DNA from: Aspidiotus rigidus
Taxonomy: Eukaryota; Arthropoda; Insecta; Hemiptera; Diaspididae
Reading direction: 5' to 3'
Assembly: GCA_035079385.1 (NCBI GenBank)
Contig: JAVHKY010000030.1
Span: forward strand, 5,929,001 to 5,993,000
Length of the DNA stretch: 64,000 nucleotides
Shown: in pieces, positions 11,970 to 24,754 of the stretch
Layout: every line of letters begins with the position of its first letter
Numbering within the stretch: the stretch's first letter is position 1
Notes under the pieces: generated by a model
Database searches by the model: none
What the model saw: only the letters and a program-made list of their open reading frames with translations
Told to the model about the DNA's origin: nothing
Program-made: the position numbers and the translations under genes

Positions 11970-13075
11970 GATTTTCCTTGACTATAGCACGTGATCTCAT
12001 TTATATTTCAACATCACGCCTGCTTTGTGATGAAATCATGGCCTGTCGTATAAATTTTTCTCGCGAGGCGTACGTCCCGTGTAGCTCAGGGGGGCTCAAT
12101 CCCTCCGCCCCTCGTTCTGGTATACTGCATTGCGGACTGTCTTGCTGACGTGGGCTCACTCGCCTTAGTGGCGTCATAACTATCCATGATGGGTTTCTGT
12201 AATGTCATCATCAGTACCCGCAACGGCTCTCCTCTCATAAGTGATGTCAATGAGAGAGACTCGAGCAGTAATCAGTATTAATAGTTTTAGTATAATGGAG
12301 ACTGTTGGGAGGCTTACAAGCGAAGTGAGTGACCCCGAGAATACAAGGGAGTAGGGAAGAGAGATGACGTCATTAGTCTATGACGTCAGAAGAATCCATG
12401 ATGGCTGCCTGTGACGTCATCAGCATTTATGACGTTACTTATGAGAAAAAGGAGAATCCCAATAACAGAAGAGAGCCAGAAAGAGGAGGAGCACAAGCTG
12501 ATGACGTCACAGGTAGCCATCATGGATTCTTCTGACGTTACGAGCTAATGACGTCATGCGCTTGGGTTCTCTCTCTCTTCCTTACTCCCTTCTATTCTCG
12601 GGGTCACTCACTTCGCTTGTAAGCCTCCCAACAGTCTTCATTATACTAAAACTATTAATACTGCTCAAGTCTCTCTCATATTAAGCTCTCAGGTCACGGC
12701 TGGTGACTTCACACTGGCAATTTCAGAACTGAGACACTACTCCTTAGCCTTCATGAAACCAGATGTAACATACTCCAAACATACAAAGCCTGTATACTAA
12801 AACCAGTTATAGATTACAATATGAGGATAGGTGAATTGAACTCGCGAATACCAGAATCAGACTTGAGGTGACTATTGATGACGTCGCCAGCTAATGACGT
12901 CATACTTTATTATAAAGGAAGTGAAGGGGTACACTACAGTATAATTTGGGGATGAGGAAAGCGACTCGCAAAGGTAGTGCGAACTCGCAAATTTTGGAAT
13001 TAGGGGCTAGGATTCAGGGAACTTCAGGAAAAATATGAAACATGTCAAAATTGAATAGAATTTTAGATATCAGTC
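11970..13075 (+). repeat. TGACGTCA-rich interspersed repeat, near-complete copy
   Basis: This is homologous by eye to 23840-24735 and 53815-54250. Shared landmarks in order: 'gaaatcatggcctagcttgt', the TGACGTCA cluster, 'tcactcacttcgcttgtaag', 'acagtctccattatacta', 'gtcacggctggtgac', 'gaatcaggc', 'gcgaactcgcaaattttgga' and 'aattaggggctaggattcag'. It contains six TGACGTCA palindromes (12365, 12381, 12412, 12502, 12549, 12895). No protein is encoded. Family unknown; a non-autonomous element or the non-coding part of a larger transposon is possible. Confidence 0.75.
12251..12678. repeat. Large inverted repeat (foldback), arms about 175-180 bp
   Basis: The left arm 12251-12424 and right arm 12497-12678 are reverse complements with small indels, separated by a 72-bp spacer. 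Matching pairs include 'ctgttgggaggcttacaagc' with 'gcttgtaagcctcccaacag', and 'gcctgtgacgtcatcagc' with 'gctgatgacgtcacaggt'. It arose from two oppositely oriented copies of the same repeat, or is a true foldback element. Confidence 0.9.
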
Positions 13076-13436
13076 TTATTAAAATACACACCCCACGCTC
13101 GTCGTGGGCTATTGGTCAATTTTTTACGACTGTATGGGCTTTCCATGACTAACCCATCTTTTCCAGTCAAGGTGGTATGCACATGTAGCACATCTTCTGA
13201 CTAGCAACCTACCTTTCCATTCAATTCTGATAAGTTTCATCACGAATTGATGCTATGTTCGAGGCTTATATGATCTGGTTCGACGAAATCATAAGCCGCT
13301 ACCGAAGAATAGACTCGGCCGTCGATGATTTTCAACTCGCGCAAAAGATTATCTTGCACTGTTTTAGGACGTTAGCAGTCCAAGATCATACCATGGTTAA
13401 ACTCAGCGCTTGATAATTAAAGGATAGTTACAAGTT

Positions 13437-14050
13437 TTAGGGTCCATCTAAAATACCCTTAATGGCATCACAAATGTATTTATCCCTGCTTCTGACCTCA
13501 GAAACTATTACCGATCCTCGATACTCGTACTTGACTGCTGGCATGACTTTTGGAAGAAACCTATAGCAATCGAATACAGAGCAGTCCCCCGACTTCTTCC
13601 AATCGAAATAACCGTCATAAAGAAATAACAACTGGCCACACACGTCCCATCCATTTCTATCTTTTATCAGATCTATTTTCTCCGCCTCCCCTCTCGTCAG
13701 TACTTCCAATATGGTAATACATATGTTCGTCACCTCTTCTCGTGTCCTGCTCTCGAAAATATCCGTCTCTCACTCTGTTTCTCCACGTCTTCCACTTGCT
13801 CTTGTAACAATTCCAATACGGTTACGAGCACTTCACTGTAGGCTCTAATCCTTTCCCAACTTCCACCTCGATTTTCTCAAACTCTCCCCTCTTAGTCCTT
13901 AGTGTCGATGTATAGCTCGTAAATGTTACAGTAATAATGAAATTTCAGTACAGCTGCAAGTAAATGATTTTCAAATTCTTCTTCTGGACCCACTGCCACA
14001 ATATGGAAAGAGAAGGTGCGTTTGTCGGGGGAGCACAATTTTTCCTAAAT
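13437..14050 (-). pseudogene. Decayed coding region of unknown family
   Basis: Read on the minus strand there is protein-like sequence in three consecutive frames: HIVAVGPEEEFENHLLAAVL and on to ELYIDTKD (about 14040-13905), then TKRGEFEKIEVEVG (about 13905-13850), then a long frame from about 13870 that includes VLELLQEQVEDVEKQ, LTRGEAEKIDLIKDRNGWD, GQLLFLYDGYFDWKKSGD and YICDAIKGILDGP before TAA at 13437-13439. Joining needs two frame changes, and a stop (TGA) interrupts the upstream frame, so this looks like a broken gene rather than an exon chain. Splicing cannot be excluded. I do not recognise the family; the middle is acidic and helical in character. It is flanked on the low side by the TGACGTCA repeat. 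Confidence 0.5.
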
Positions 14051-14059
14051 GCTCTATCC

Positions 14060-15990
14060 ATCTTCTTTCTCCACTTTAATTATCTACAATTCTCCGGCTC
14101 GTTTCCCAAAGTTATTCAAGATCAATAATATTCTACTTGCGAGTGGTATTATATCTCTTATCGAAGTAAAACACGTGGTGAATATTTCAATCAATCACAG
14201 CACGAAGATTTTGAAAAAGAAATAAATTTCGATCAGTTAAAATACCTAACGGAGTGGACTTGAAGCAATAAAAATAAATACGTAGGTCTCAGGGCTCAAC
14301 TTTGGACCAATATCAGATACTTTTAAATAAAAAAATATAGATAGTCGAAACCTCGTGCATGAACGGTGAATCTCAAATGCGTTTCTCTTTCGACATCCGT
14401 GAACAGTAAATGGCAATCAAACCTAATTTTCAACGATATTTTTGATTACCACGCAAGTGAAGTAAGAATTATTCTTAAGCTGTCACCACTTTTATCATTG
14501 GAATTTTTTTCTTTCATTTTTTTTTTTTTTACACCTTACCTGCGTATAAACCGCAAACTGGATACTTTTCGACATACGACGCCCGATAAAAACAACAATA
14601 ATATTAAGTGCAATAATATCGCGTCTAGATACGCCGGATACGTTTAATCGATGGCCAAAATCTCTATTCATAAAAACTGATGGTTTTACGTTTTATTGTT
14701 TTCTATTTTTGGTAAACGAGACACCTTGCCACTTTGTCAGGATGGAGACGTTGATAGTTTGAGCCTTCGTTCAAATAGTTGTGCAAGTGAAATCTCAAAA
14801 TATATTTGTACTAATGTACGTAAAGCATTTTAGAGTTATTTATTATTATAGATATTAAATTTCAATGACGTGAAAGAAGGTTGGCTACACTCGATCATCC
14901 GTTATCGATAAACAGAGAAAAAAAACAACTGGGCGTAATTTACGGAGTATTGATTTACAATTTCTTCAGTCGGAAACTGACGAGTGTCTGGAAAAGATTA
15001 AAGGATAAAATTTCCGTTGCGCTTCAAGTGAGGAAGGAAAAAAAATCCTTTTTGAAAAAGAGGAAAAAAAATATACAAAGAGGCTGATAAATTAGGCTTA
15101 CACAATCATATACGGTCATTTGATACGATACTGCACTATTTCAAAGTAGTTGTGTTTATGCGAGTCGCAATGAGTCAGAAAATGATATAATAACGAGAAT
15201 GAAGTTACCAAAATTTGAAAATTTCAACTCTAAAGCTCATAGTCGATGTGAACTAGGTATCATTTTATATCTCGTTTAGAGAAAGGAATAGTTCCAACTC
15301 ATCTCTCCCGGTTAACTGTGACAAGAAATTCTTGTAGACACATTTATTCCAAACTTCAGTCTTATAAAAATATGAAATTTTAGGAAATTCAGCTCCAAGG
15401 TCGTTAATTTAACGTCGTTTTTTAGTCGATACCCTGTTTCTACCGAAAATCGAGAATTTACTTCTTCCAAAGGCTTGGTCGAAATTGCTTCGATGTTGTT
15501 CGATGTTGGAATAGACCTATCAGACTTATATGGGATCCACGAATGTCGACTCTATTTCGAAATACTTGCCACGTGGATTTCAGATCGATTTCGAGCCGAT
15601 TCACAAATCGATATTGAAGCGACCCCAAATCAATGTAGATCCAGAGTCGATGTCAAATCACCCTTCCGTAACATTCTGTCTGTTCGGCGACTTTGCTACT
15701 TGCAGACAGATTGTGAAATTATAAATTATAATGGAGGTCAGCCATTGAGAATCTCGATTCACGCTTGACCAGAGCGGCAATGGTTCAATTCAACAACTGG
15801 GAGCAACTCGGACTTGCGGATTCCCATTCGTGGGATGGGGTGGGACATTGAAAATATCAAAAGCGTGACTCTCCATCGATTGACCTTACTCTACGTAAGA
15901 ACTACCTCGATGAAGTCCTAAGTGTACCAGTTATTACCATTATGCTACTCACAAGACATAAAATGGTCATTGACGGTGGGCACAGCAAGC
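14060..15990. other. Non-coding stretch
   Basis: No gene recognised. Positions 15470-15670 contain degenerate short repeats of 'tcgatgttg' and 'cgattt' type that generate an open frame of 97 codons without familiar motifs; I treat that frame as accidental. Confidence 0.35.
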
Positions 15991-16009
15991 TAAATTGTAA
16001 GCTAAATGA

Positions 16010-16310
16010 TCTCGATCTGACGTCACACCCCTGATCCAGAGTAGCCTTGACCTAGACAAGGACCACATTGATGACGTCATGAGCTGGACAGTTATCAATT
16101 CTTGTCGCCCTACGAGATCTATAGAATTGGCATTAATGGAAGGAGTAGGCTGTATCCTACTCTTCCTTCCCCAGACTGGTTTGTCAACACACAACTATCT
16201 ATAACTACCTGGGAATGTAGACGAGAGATACTCCCGGAAATCATTCACTTGGTGAACCCATTTGGGAACATTGCATTGAAATATGTATTAATGACGTCAT
16301 ATCCAGTATG
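16010..16310. repeat. Fragment with three TGACGTCA palindromes
   Basis: Perfect TGACGTCA at 16018, 16072 and 16292 in a 300-bp region, with the surrounding 'gatgacgtcatgagct' wording similar to the repeat at 12.5 kb. Probably a diverged copy of the same family. Confidence 0.55.
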
Positions 16311-16598
16311 AAAATTTCAAACTTCCATTCCTTATACTAAACGCAATATTTTTCATTACAATTGAAATTAAGTAATTTGTTTCCAGGATAGCCTAATGCC
16401 AACACCATCGCTTGTTCTACACAATCTCGTATACAGGTATCCCCAATGATATAACGTTGATTTGGAAGTTGAGACGGACAAATATTTCGACACTGCTCGG
16501 AAGGTAATTCTTTTGAACAATGCGTTTAAACGTGAGGACGAATTAAATTAAAGAAGAAGAGATGTTGAAATAAAATGATAATAAAAAACACAAACATC

Positions 16599-16655
16599 CG
16601 CCCTTGGTGGCTCATTCAATTGGCTACGGTCTGGTATTCGGGGGTTGCGGATCCA
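16599..16655 (+). repeat. Possible tRNA-derived SINE head
   Basis: An A-box-like 'ggtggctcattcaattggc' (16606-16624) and, about 20 bp further on, a B-box-like 'gggttgcggatcc' (16642-16654) are spaced roughly as in a tRNA promoter. No cloverleaf could be closed by eye, so it is not a functional tRNA. One copy only was seen in the window. Confidence 0.3.
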
Positions 16656-16659
16656 AATA

Positions 16660-19560
16660 GCGCATTCAAAGAAGTGGAAGTTTAAGCGTGTTTTTATAAG
16701 TAATTTCGAAATCCTTTCTTCTCTAACGTAGCTCTTTATTCGGCATTTACTAGTTATCTGTATTCCTTTCGGACTTACTGAATGCAAATAGGAGACCGAT
16801 TTCCACAGATTTATAAAAGTTACTTCAACCTGGAAGGACAACCTCAACTATGATGATGTTTCTCAATCTAAACAGGAAATCGCAAGAATATACGTTATTA
16901 CATACCAAGGGTTGTAAAATGAAGATTTCTGCTAACGATTGCGGAATTTGACGAGACAAATCAGAAAAGAGTTGAGTAACTCCACTGGAACTTGAAATTC
17001 TTGATTTTTAAGATATTGTTACGTCTAACAAGAAGAATGTAAAGCGTATTCTACAGCGTTACACGCAGTCAAATTTACATTCTACCTATATTCAAAATCT
17101 ATTGGTCGATCTTTTTTTTTCTCTCGAGTCATGTCATTCAAACCGCTTCTAGAATTACGCTAACCACGTTAGGTGAGAAAAATATAAAGAACAATAGAGG
17201 TAAATGAAAATAAATCCTTCTCCCTACGAATGAATAATTATTTAAAAATACGTAGCGAATAAGTATTTTGTTTTGTTTTTTTTCCCTCTCGTTCGGAACT
17301 ATTTTCTCCCGTAACAATGTACATTCTCTTTCTAAACAAGTTCGAACCTATATGTATGTGTATATGACTAGACGAACCAGGGTACAGAGCTGAAATATAT
17401 TACTATCTCAAAAACGATCGAGCTAAGGCGGAATCCCACTATCTCACAGACTTTGAACTTGAACTCGAAATACAAACCGAAAGAAGAAAAATTAAATTCC
17501 AGGCGGCCGGAATCATTTGACAGCAACTTCAGAAGCCTCTTTTCCTCAACAACAATAATTCTTCTCGCGTTGAAAAGAAAAAGAGAATCCACTAACTGGT
17601 TATTTAATTATCAATCGCTCTTGCCTCCAACACCTTTACGAGGATAACCGCATCTATCCTAAATACCGGCGTATAATATTATGATATTCAGTGTCGAGCG
17701 TAAGGTATACAATCGATATTACATACATAACGACCGACCAACTATTGGATCCATTCTCGTCCATGATTCACCACTTCGGCGTGTGGCCTCAAAACGGGTA
17801 TTTTCTTTCTCTCTCTCTTTACTCGCCTCATCCAGAAGGCTCAATGCACAGAATATCGCTGTAAGTTACATTATAATAAAATATCAGATGGATAAATCGT
17901 TTCACAATACGTATCATTTGGCCTAATAAAACTAAACAAATACTACTGTATAGTGCGTAACCTCGTCTTTCTCGTGCACGAATAATCATGATCGCCATCC
18001 AATGAGGAAAATGATGATTTCAAAGAGAGTATAATTTTGAAGCACTATTGTCCGATCAATAAACAATCAATTTTTCTATCAAAAAGATCAGGTTTCCAAC
18101 TACGATGCAGAAACGAAGAGTCAATCAATCATTTAATAACCTACGCAAATTAAATCTCGAGTCGCTGACTAGGCATGTGTCGACATAGACAATACAATAA
18201 ATTAGGACCTACTAAAGTCATCTCTCAACTCGTGAAAAACGAGTTAGCATAAGAGCGTACAACAAAACAAAGGAAGATCATTTAATTTCGTCTCAGATTT
18301 ATAACGTTAATGAAAAAGGAAAGGGGCCTCTTCTAATATAGCGAGAAGGCTTTCCAGTCTTTACGACGACGGTCGCGAAGAATTCGTGGTATGCGCATTA
18401 TAGTCGTACGCGTGAACGTGTCAGGGAGTCGGTATGTCGTATATACATAATATAAACGCACACACATACATTCACAGATGAGTACGGGATGTGGAAAACG
18501 GTCATGATATTATTATGAAACGTACACTACAATAATATTCTTTGAAATACAAATACAGGAATACAAAAGCGAGAGAAAAGAGAAAGAATAAAAAATGGAT
18601 AAACCCGTCGATGGTATCGACTGGCGAGTACCATCTGCTCGGGGGTCCTGATCATCAACGACGGAAACAAGACAGCATCAAACGCGTGGAATCCCTCTTT
18701 ATCGCATTCTTTCTATGAGCCCAAAGGTACACCAGGAGTATTTAAGATAGTACACTACGCCATTAAACGCATCTTCAAAAAATCGAAATTCAAAAGATCC
18801 AACCAATACTACCGGAACTAACAATACCGTAAAGTTGGGATTTTAACCTTCCGTTGATAAACCCCACATTTTTCACTACCAGAGGCGCACTCTTGCACAC
18901 GCTTCCATCTTTATAACATTTTATTTACCAAAGGAGGTGTGACAGGAAGGGTGGGTTTTCGCTTATAATTCGAGTGGAATAACATATTGCTGGTTCCAGA
19001 GCGAAATCTCTCGTGCAAAAGGATTTAAAAAAATACTTGAAGAAATTTTCGAAACTCTTTAAAAAGTCTTAGTCTTTGGAAAATGCAATAGGACATTCAA
19101 AATAACCAACAACAGGGGATAAAAATTTTCTCAAAAACCTGCCGAAAAATTCACAAAAAAAGAGTTACACGCTAGATTCTGAAAGTCTAATAAAAAAGCC
19201 TCAACTTGAAATAGAATTATCTACTCGAAACAATTCTTCAACATTCACAGCTTCAACAAATTCTTATTCTTTGATTTTGATGATCAATAAGGATTGATTA
19301 TTGGGTCGAAGTATTTCCTAACGCCCGTCCAAATACATACTTCGACGGTTCTCCCCTCCCTCCTCAAATACAGTTCCCTGGTTGGAATTCCTCCAAGTCC
19401 TTCGCGCGATTAATACACTTGAAAATTTTCTGAAATAGTCGTGTAGTGTGCCCGCATCTACCAGAACTACAGTTCACCTCTTGCCCCTCTTCGTATATAG
19501 TTCAATTATTCAAGTTTTTCCAAGCTCTCCCAACTCCATCTCACACTTATATATGGCTCA
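16660..19560. other. Non-coding stretch
   Basis: No exon recognised. Positions 18340-18470 are richer in CpG than the surroundings (several CG in 'acgacgacggtcgcgaagaa'), which might reflect a promoter or first exon, but there is no TATA/Inr pair or splice donor to support it. Confidence 0.3.
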
Positions 19561-19579
19561 GAGATTGAAATTCCATGCA

Positions 19580-20820
19580 GGGAGTCTACCGGTCCCGGAA
19601 AACCCCGGAACTTCGGAAAAGTCCCGAATTCTGTGAAGATGGCCCGAAAACCCGGATTGCTCAGGAATTCAGCAGGGTCAACCAGAAAAATTTTCTTTCG
19701 TAAGCCGAAAAATTAATTCGATTCCCAGCGTTCTGTGAAGGGGAAAATGTCTTGAAAAGGTCCTGAAGAAATTTTGGTCAAGTCCCCGAAAGATGCCAGA
19801 AAGTCCCGATTCTCATTTTCTAATTCTGGTGGACACCCTGTAGTATCATGTCCCTCCATTTTGATATCCATTGCTCGATATGAATGGAAACAGCTTGAAG
19901 ATCGAAATTTCCAAGTTTTCTGTTCTATGGGAGGTTTTTCGAAAAATTTGCCAAACGCCGTACGCCACGCGATGTCCGGTGAAAATTGACCTATTCTAGT
20001 AAAAGGTTTGAACTTGAAAAAATTTCAACTTTCAAACCACAATATACGATTGGAGTGAGACTTGGAGAAATTTCGACAAAAAGGATTTGGTGTTGAAAAA
20101 ATTTCGACTTCCGAGCCATAGCTTAATGGGGACTTTGAAAATTTGAACATGGAAAAATTCCGACTTTCGAGCCACAGCCTGATGCAGTTGGAACTCGGTA
20201 AGTCGTACATAGACGCAAGGTGAACAAATTATTTGTCTAGTCCCGACACACTTCTATAATTAAATGTGTACAATTTTTGTCGCGACATTTCAAACACAAC
20301 AATAGCTAACTCGAACAAGAATTGACAAGCTTTCAAGCAAAACCGGTCATTTCTTATATAAGCCCACCAAAATTGTGGAGCAAAATTGAGTAATTTCATA
20401 CACCAAAATCGACAAAAATCATTAATTTCCGTTTAAGATTGCCAAAATCGACCAATATTTTTACAAAATTGACTCAAATAATCTATTTTCAGGTAACACT
20501 GACTAACCTTAGTAGAAAATGGTCCATGTTTATTCGAAATCCAACAGAATTTTTCATCACTCACTTTAAGTCAAACTTCAGGAAATCGAAAACTTGCCAA
20601 GTCAAACAAAATCTCTTGGTTCCTTCCCTACTTGACTTACCGAGGATCGACTGCGTATATGATGGAAAGAGGAACTTCTAAAAATTCCGATTGTCAAACC
20701 ACAATATATGATAGGAGAGGGACTTGGGGAAATTTCGACTATCGAGCCGCAATATATGAAAGGAAAGGGACTTGGAAAACTTTCAACTAACAAGCCACAA
20801 TAATATATGAACTTAGAAAT
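19580..20820. repeat. Short-period degenerate repeats, including the TATATA/TCGA family
   Basis: Positions 19580-19820 contain repeated 'cccggaaaa', 'aaagtcccgaa' and 'ttctgtgaag' motifs. Positions 20030-20200 and 20690-20810 hold several diverged copies of a unit of about 55 bp: 'acttggaaaaatttcgactt', then 'tcgagccacaatatatgata', then 'ggaaagg'. Positions 20340-20480 contain repeated 'caaaattga'/'caaaatcgac'. Positions 20845-20905, inverted, match the terminus at 60290-60345. Non-coding. Confidence 0.7.
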
Positions 20821-20999
20821 TGAATACTCATAATACCAAAACCAATTCGACCCATAGAACAAGTCCCTGCGATTCTCGTTTAACTTCGTTAAGGAAGTCA
20901 TCGTTTTTTTTTTTTTTTTAACATGGCTTGTTGATATATTCATTTCATTTTCTTAATGGTGGCGATACGATTTTCGTGCCCGTATGCAATTGCTTACTT

Positions 21000-23780
21000 T
21001 GCCTACTCCCACCCCGCCTCTGATTGTACGGGCCAATCAAATAATAAATCATAAGAAAAGTATTATTACAAAAGAGCAGATTAAGAAACGAATTTCGTCT
21101 TCCTTAGTTTTTCAGCCATACGAACTTTACGATTTTGTTTTCGAACTGAACGGACGAGAAGCTTTGACAGATAGTTCTTTCAAAAGATCCTAAATAATGA
21201 AGAAAACTTTGGGTTCCAATTGAGAACTAAGCAGTAATATACTATCTAGAAAAGTTACGCGTGATTGATTATCAAGTTTTTGAAATCTCATCTACTAATC
21301 AAATCTTACAATTTTGCTATTCCTGCAAATTGGTACGATAAAAATAATTGAGAAATCAAGAGCAACGAGCCGGAGCCTTATTAGGACTCGGGACACGATA
21401 CTTCTGAAAACTCAGAGGTTCATCAATTTAAATGACGCTACAAATTTAGGATGGTAGTTAATTTCTGGAGTCAAATTATTGACTATGAGACTCAGATATA
21501 AGGAATGGATTTATAATTTAGAAAATTCTCGTAATCTCATGATACAATATTTTAGAATAACAGAATAATTGCAGGAAGAAAAAACCAAATCTTCATCATT
21601 AAGCGACTACCATCAGCAGCTGGGAAGAAAAGATCAAATTCTGAATATCTGAGCAACCACTCAGAGGAAGGGGCTCACAAAATGCGGCCCTCTATCGAGA
21701 GAACTCACGAACGAAAATTACAATTTGACGCATAGTGAAACGAAACTAGGCCTACCAAATCATGTTCAACATTTCCTCAGTGATTGATAAGAAAAATGTC
21801 GAGTCTATATCTTCAAAACATGTGGCAGTCATAACAATCGATTGTAAGAAATCGTTTCAGATATTTAAAACATTCGTTCAATGATTGGAATTCTGTAAAA
21901 AAAATTTAAAAGTTTGGTTGCAGAGTCTAACGACTTCGGACCAATTGGTTCCAAAGAAACAGCTAACGAGATGAGTCGTCGCAAGCTTCCTAAAAAACAC
22001 TATCGCTGTCGCCATATCTACCTAAATTCATGGACTAAATTTCAGATAATATTTTTTTTCATCTCCCTTTCATGCTACGTGGCTACCTAAATTTCGCGAG
22101 AAATTCGCATTCTTCTTTAGCCCCAACCTTTCTTGGACCTCAATATTTTTCTCTTTATCATGGGATACCGCGTTCCTCGCGTCAAATTTCACAGGACCAA
22201 TTAACTCGAACTCGATCGTAATTATTTCGCTCATCAGATACATGCCAAACAAGCCTATATATTTTACATACAGTATCTGTTTTTCCACCATCTGTCTGCA
22301 AACGAATACAAACATAATCAATCGTCGCGTACACGACGCATCAATTTCATGCAAATTGTTCCCTCATTAACACTCTATTTATTAAGTACGCTACGCTATG
22401 TGTGTACGCGAAATCATACCTTTAGGAAGAAAACAGATGATATACATACGCAAGAGAGGAATATATTTTTCCGCGACAACCTTCACAGACGCCTTTCCTA
22501 GGGCGAAGCCGTACTTGTTCAATCCCATATTCGAATTATGAGGTGACGCTTTGGGCCACGTCCGTTTCCTCTCTTGTTTTATCAATATTTTCATCAGGTA
22601 TCGTGAACAACACCTATGAATACTACAAGATATGTTTAGAATTTTGAAATATTTCAACCACGATTACAAGCTTCCATCAAACCGTAGATACGCTGTGCGA
22701 TCATCTCGCGTCGAAAATATCTCTAATTCACTTTCAATACATCAATATAGCGAAGTCATACACGACAGTGCTCGCGAGTGACAAGCACGAGAAAAAGTGA
22801 AACAAACGTTCGAGACAAATAGAGAGGTGAAAATCTCTATTTAATATGCATATATGCGTGGATATAATGACTCGATTATAATAACACGCTATTGCTAGTC
22901 AAGCAACTTTTTCATTTCCGAAGCAGATTATATTGTTTCATGATATAATTACAACAAATTTTTCAGCGAGAGAGTGACTTAGATCTTATGAGACAATAAT
23001 ATAAAAAAGACTAGTTGCAAATTGTACTAAGAATTCGCATTTCTAGAGTTCTTACTAAAATACCTGAACTAATACTTGCACTTGTTCTATCAGAACATCC
23101 TAATTAATATTATTACTATTATTATTATCTTTTGTTCAAGGTTATCATTGAACGAATAAAGAGGTACGATAATGAGAGGGGAAAAATTAAATTTAGAATT
23201 GTTTGTTCTGATTCATATAGAATTGAATAGGTTGATGAGGGGACCCATAATGGGCATAGTGACAAGAATGGAGGAGTACAGTAGTAATTAATTGAGTCGC
23301 AATATAATGGGTACTATAATATTCTACCTACCGAGGAGGAGGAGAGATTGTTACACATCAATTACGGAGACTGAAAACATATTTTGAGACAGAAATAAAT
23401 GCGGTAGGTAGGTAAATTCATTGTCAAAAGTATGTTTTTGACCATCCAAAGAAGGTACGCACGTGTGAAATTAATTAGAAAATTTGATTGCGATGATCCT
23501 CATAAAATTATACATCACCTCGAACGTTGTACCCAGACTATTTACTTAATAGAAAAAAAAAGAATTATCGATAAAAAAAAACGTAGCAAGCGACTGTTCG
23601 GGAGACTTCACGCCTCGCACACATCCGTACCAAAAAATTCTATTCAAACTCAAGAACGCTAACTCCGCTGATAACGCAATACGCGGGTATTGAGGAGAAC
23701 GGGCGGTAATCAATAATTCGATGTATTTGAACAAATACTATGGAGTTCTACAATCTACATAATCTACATGTCAGTAGGGG
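21000..23780. other. Mostly non-coding; weak exon-like blocks on the minus strand
   Basis: Two minus-strand blocks have splice-like borders. Block 22428-22617 lies between acceptor ATTCATAG and donor AAG|GTATGA; block 22074-22291 lies after acceptor TTTGCAG and is open to TGA at about 22072. Their reading phases do not join in an obvious way and the translations (for example LIGPVKFDARNAVSHDKEKN) match nothing I know. The remainder shows no gene. Confidence 0.25.
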
Positions 23781-23790
23781 TATTTGAAAG

Positions 23791-24735
23791 AGAGATTTTC
23801 TGGTAGAGCCAAATAAATAAAGATCATGTTTCATGTCCACTAGTAAGTGACCTCATTCATATTCTGAGGCCACGACGAAATCATCGCCTAGCTTGTGAAT
23901 TTTTCTCTCAGAGGCGTGCATCCCCTTCTTCGACTAATATAGCCGTAGTATACTGTCGGATAAGCCAACTAATTCAGGGGGCCAACCATTAGCTCGTGAC
24001 TTGGCTGCCTGTGACGTCATCATCAGTATCCATCACATTCATTACGTAATCGGATTGGCTTTCTTACTCTCTTCTGTTCTCAGGATCACTCACCCCGCTC
24101 GTAAACCTCTTAACAGTCTCCATTATACTAAGACTAATAGTAATACTGCTCGATTCTTCCTTACACTAGGCCTCCGGGTCACAGTTGATGACCCCATACT
24201 GGCAGATTTCGGAATTGGGGTACTAAGCCTCCATTACACTGAGTTATACAGTATACTAAACTATACCAGGTCTACTTAGCCTTCATGAAACCAGGCCTAA
24301 CATAATCCTAACATACAGCAGTATAAAATCCTATACTAAACGACTTATAGATTAAAAGGATGAGGGGAGGTAAATTGAACTCGCAGATCTCAGAATCAGG
24401 CGTGGGATCACGGTTGACGAGGTCATAGTTTATCATAAGGGAAGAGAAGGGATACAGTATACGGAGGGAGCAACTCGCGGAGGTGGTGCGAACTCACAAA
24501 TTTTGGAATTAGGGGTTAGGATTCAGAACTCGCGGAACTCACATTCAAAATCATGTCGAAGATTCCTATCCGGAAGCTTAAGGGGCCAACTCGCGAAGGT
24601 GGTGTGAACTCGAATTTTGGAGTTACAGGTTGAGATTCAGGAATAATGTTTTTTCGGTAGGGAGCAGCTCTCGGAGATGGTAAGAACTCAAACATTTTGG
24701 AATTGTGGGCTAGGATTCAGGGAACTTCGGGAGAG
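23791..24735 (+). repeat. TGACGTCA-family interspersed repeat, full-length-looking copy
   Basis: It starts with the 'agagccaaataaataaagatc' head and continues through one intact TGACGTCA (24012), 'tcactcaccccgctcgtaa', 'acagtctccattatactaag' and 'aaaccaggcctaacataatc', ending with 'cgaactcacaaattttggaa' and 'ttaggggttaggattcag'. This copy gives the best idea of the unit (about 0.9 kb). No protein is encoded in any frame that makes sense. Confidence 0.75.
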
Positions 24736-24754
24736 AAATGACAAAAAGACGGCT

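Noticed and set aside
12070..12125. 'gtgtagctcagggggg' resembling a tRNA D-arm/A-box
   Set aside because: No matching B-box or acceptor stem; the segment aligns with other copies of the interspersed repeat that lack the motif.
15475..15768. 97-codon open frame on the plus strand
   Set aside because: Generated by short internal repeats of 'cgat' type rather than by a gene.
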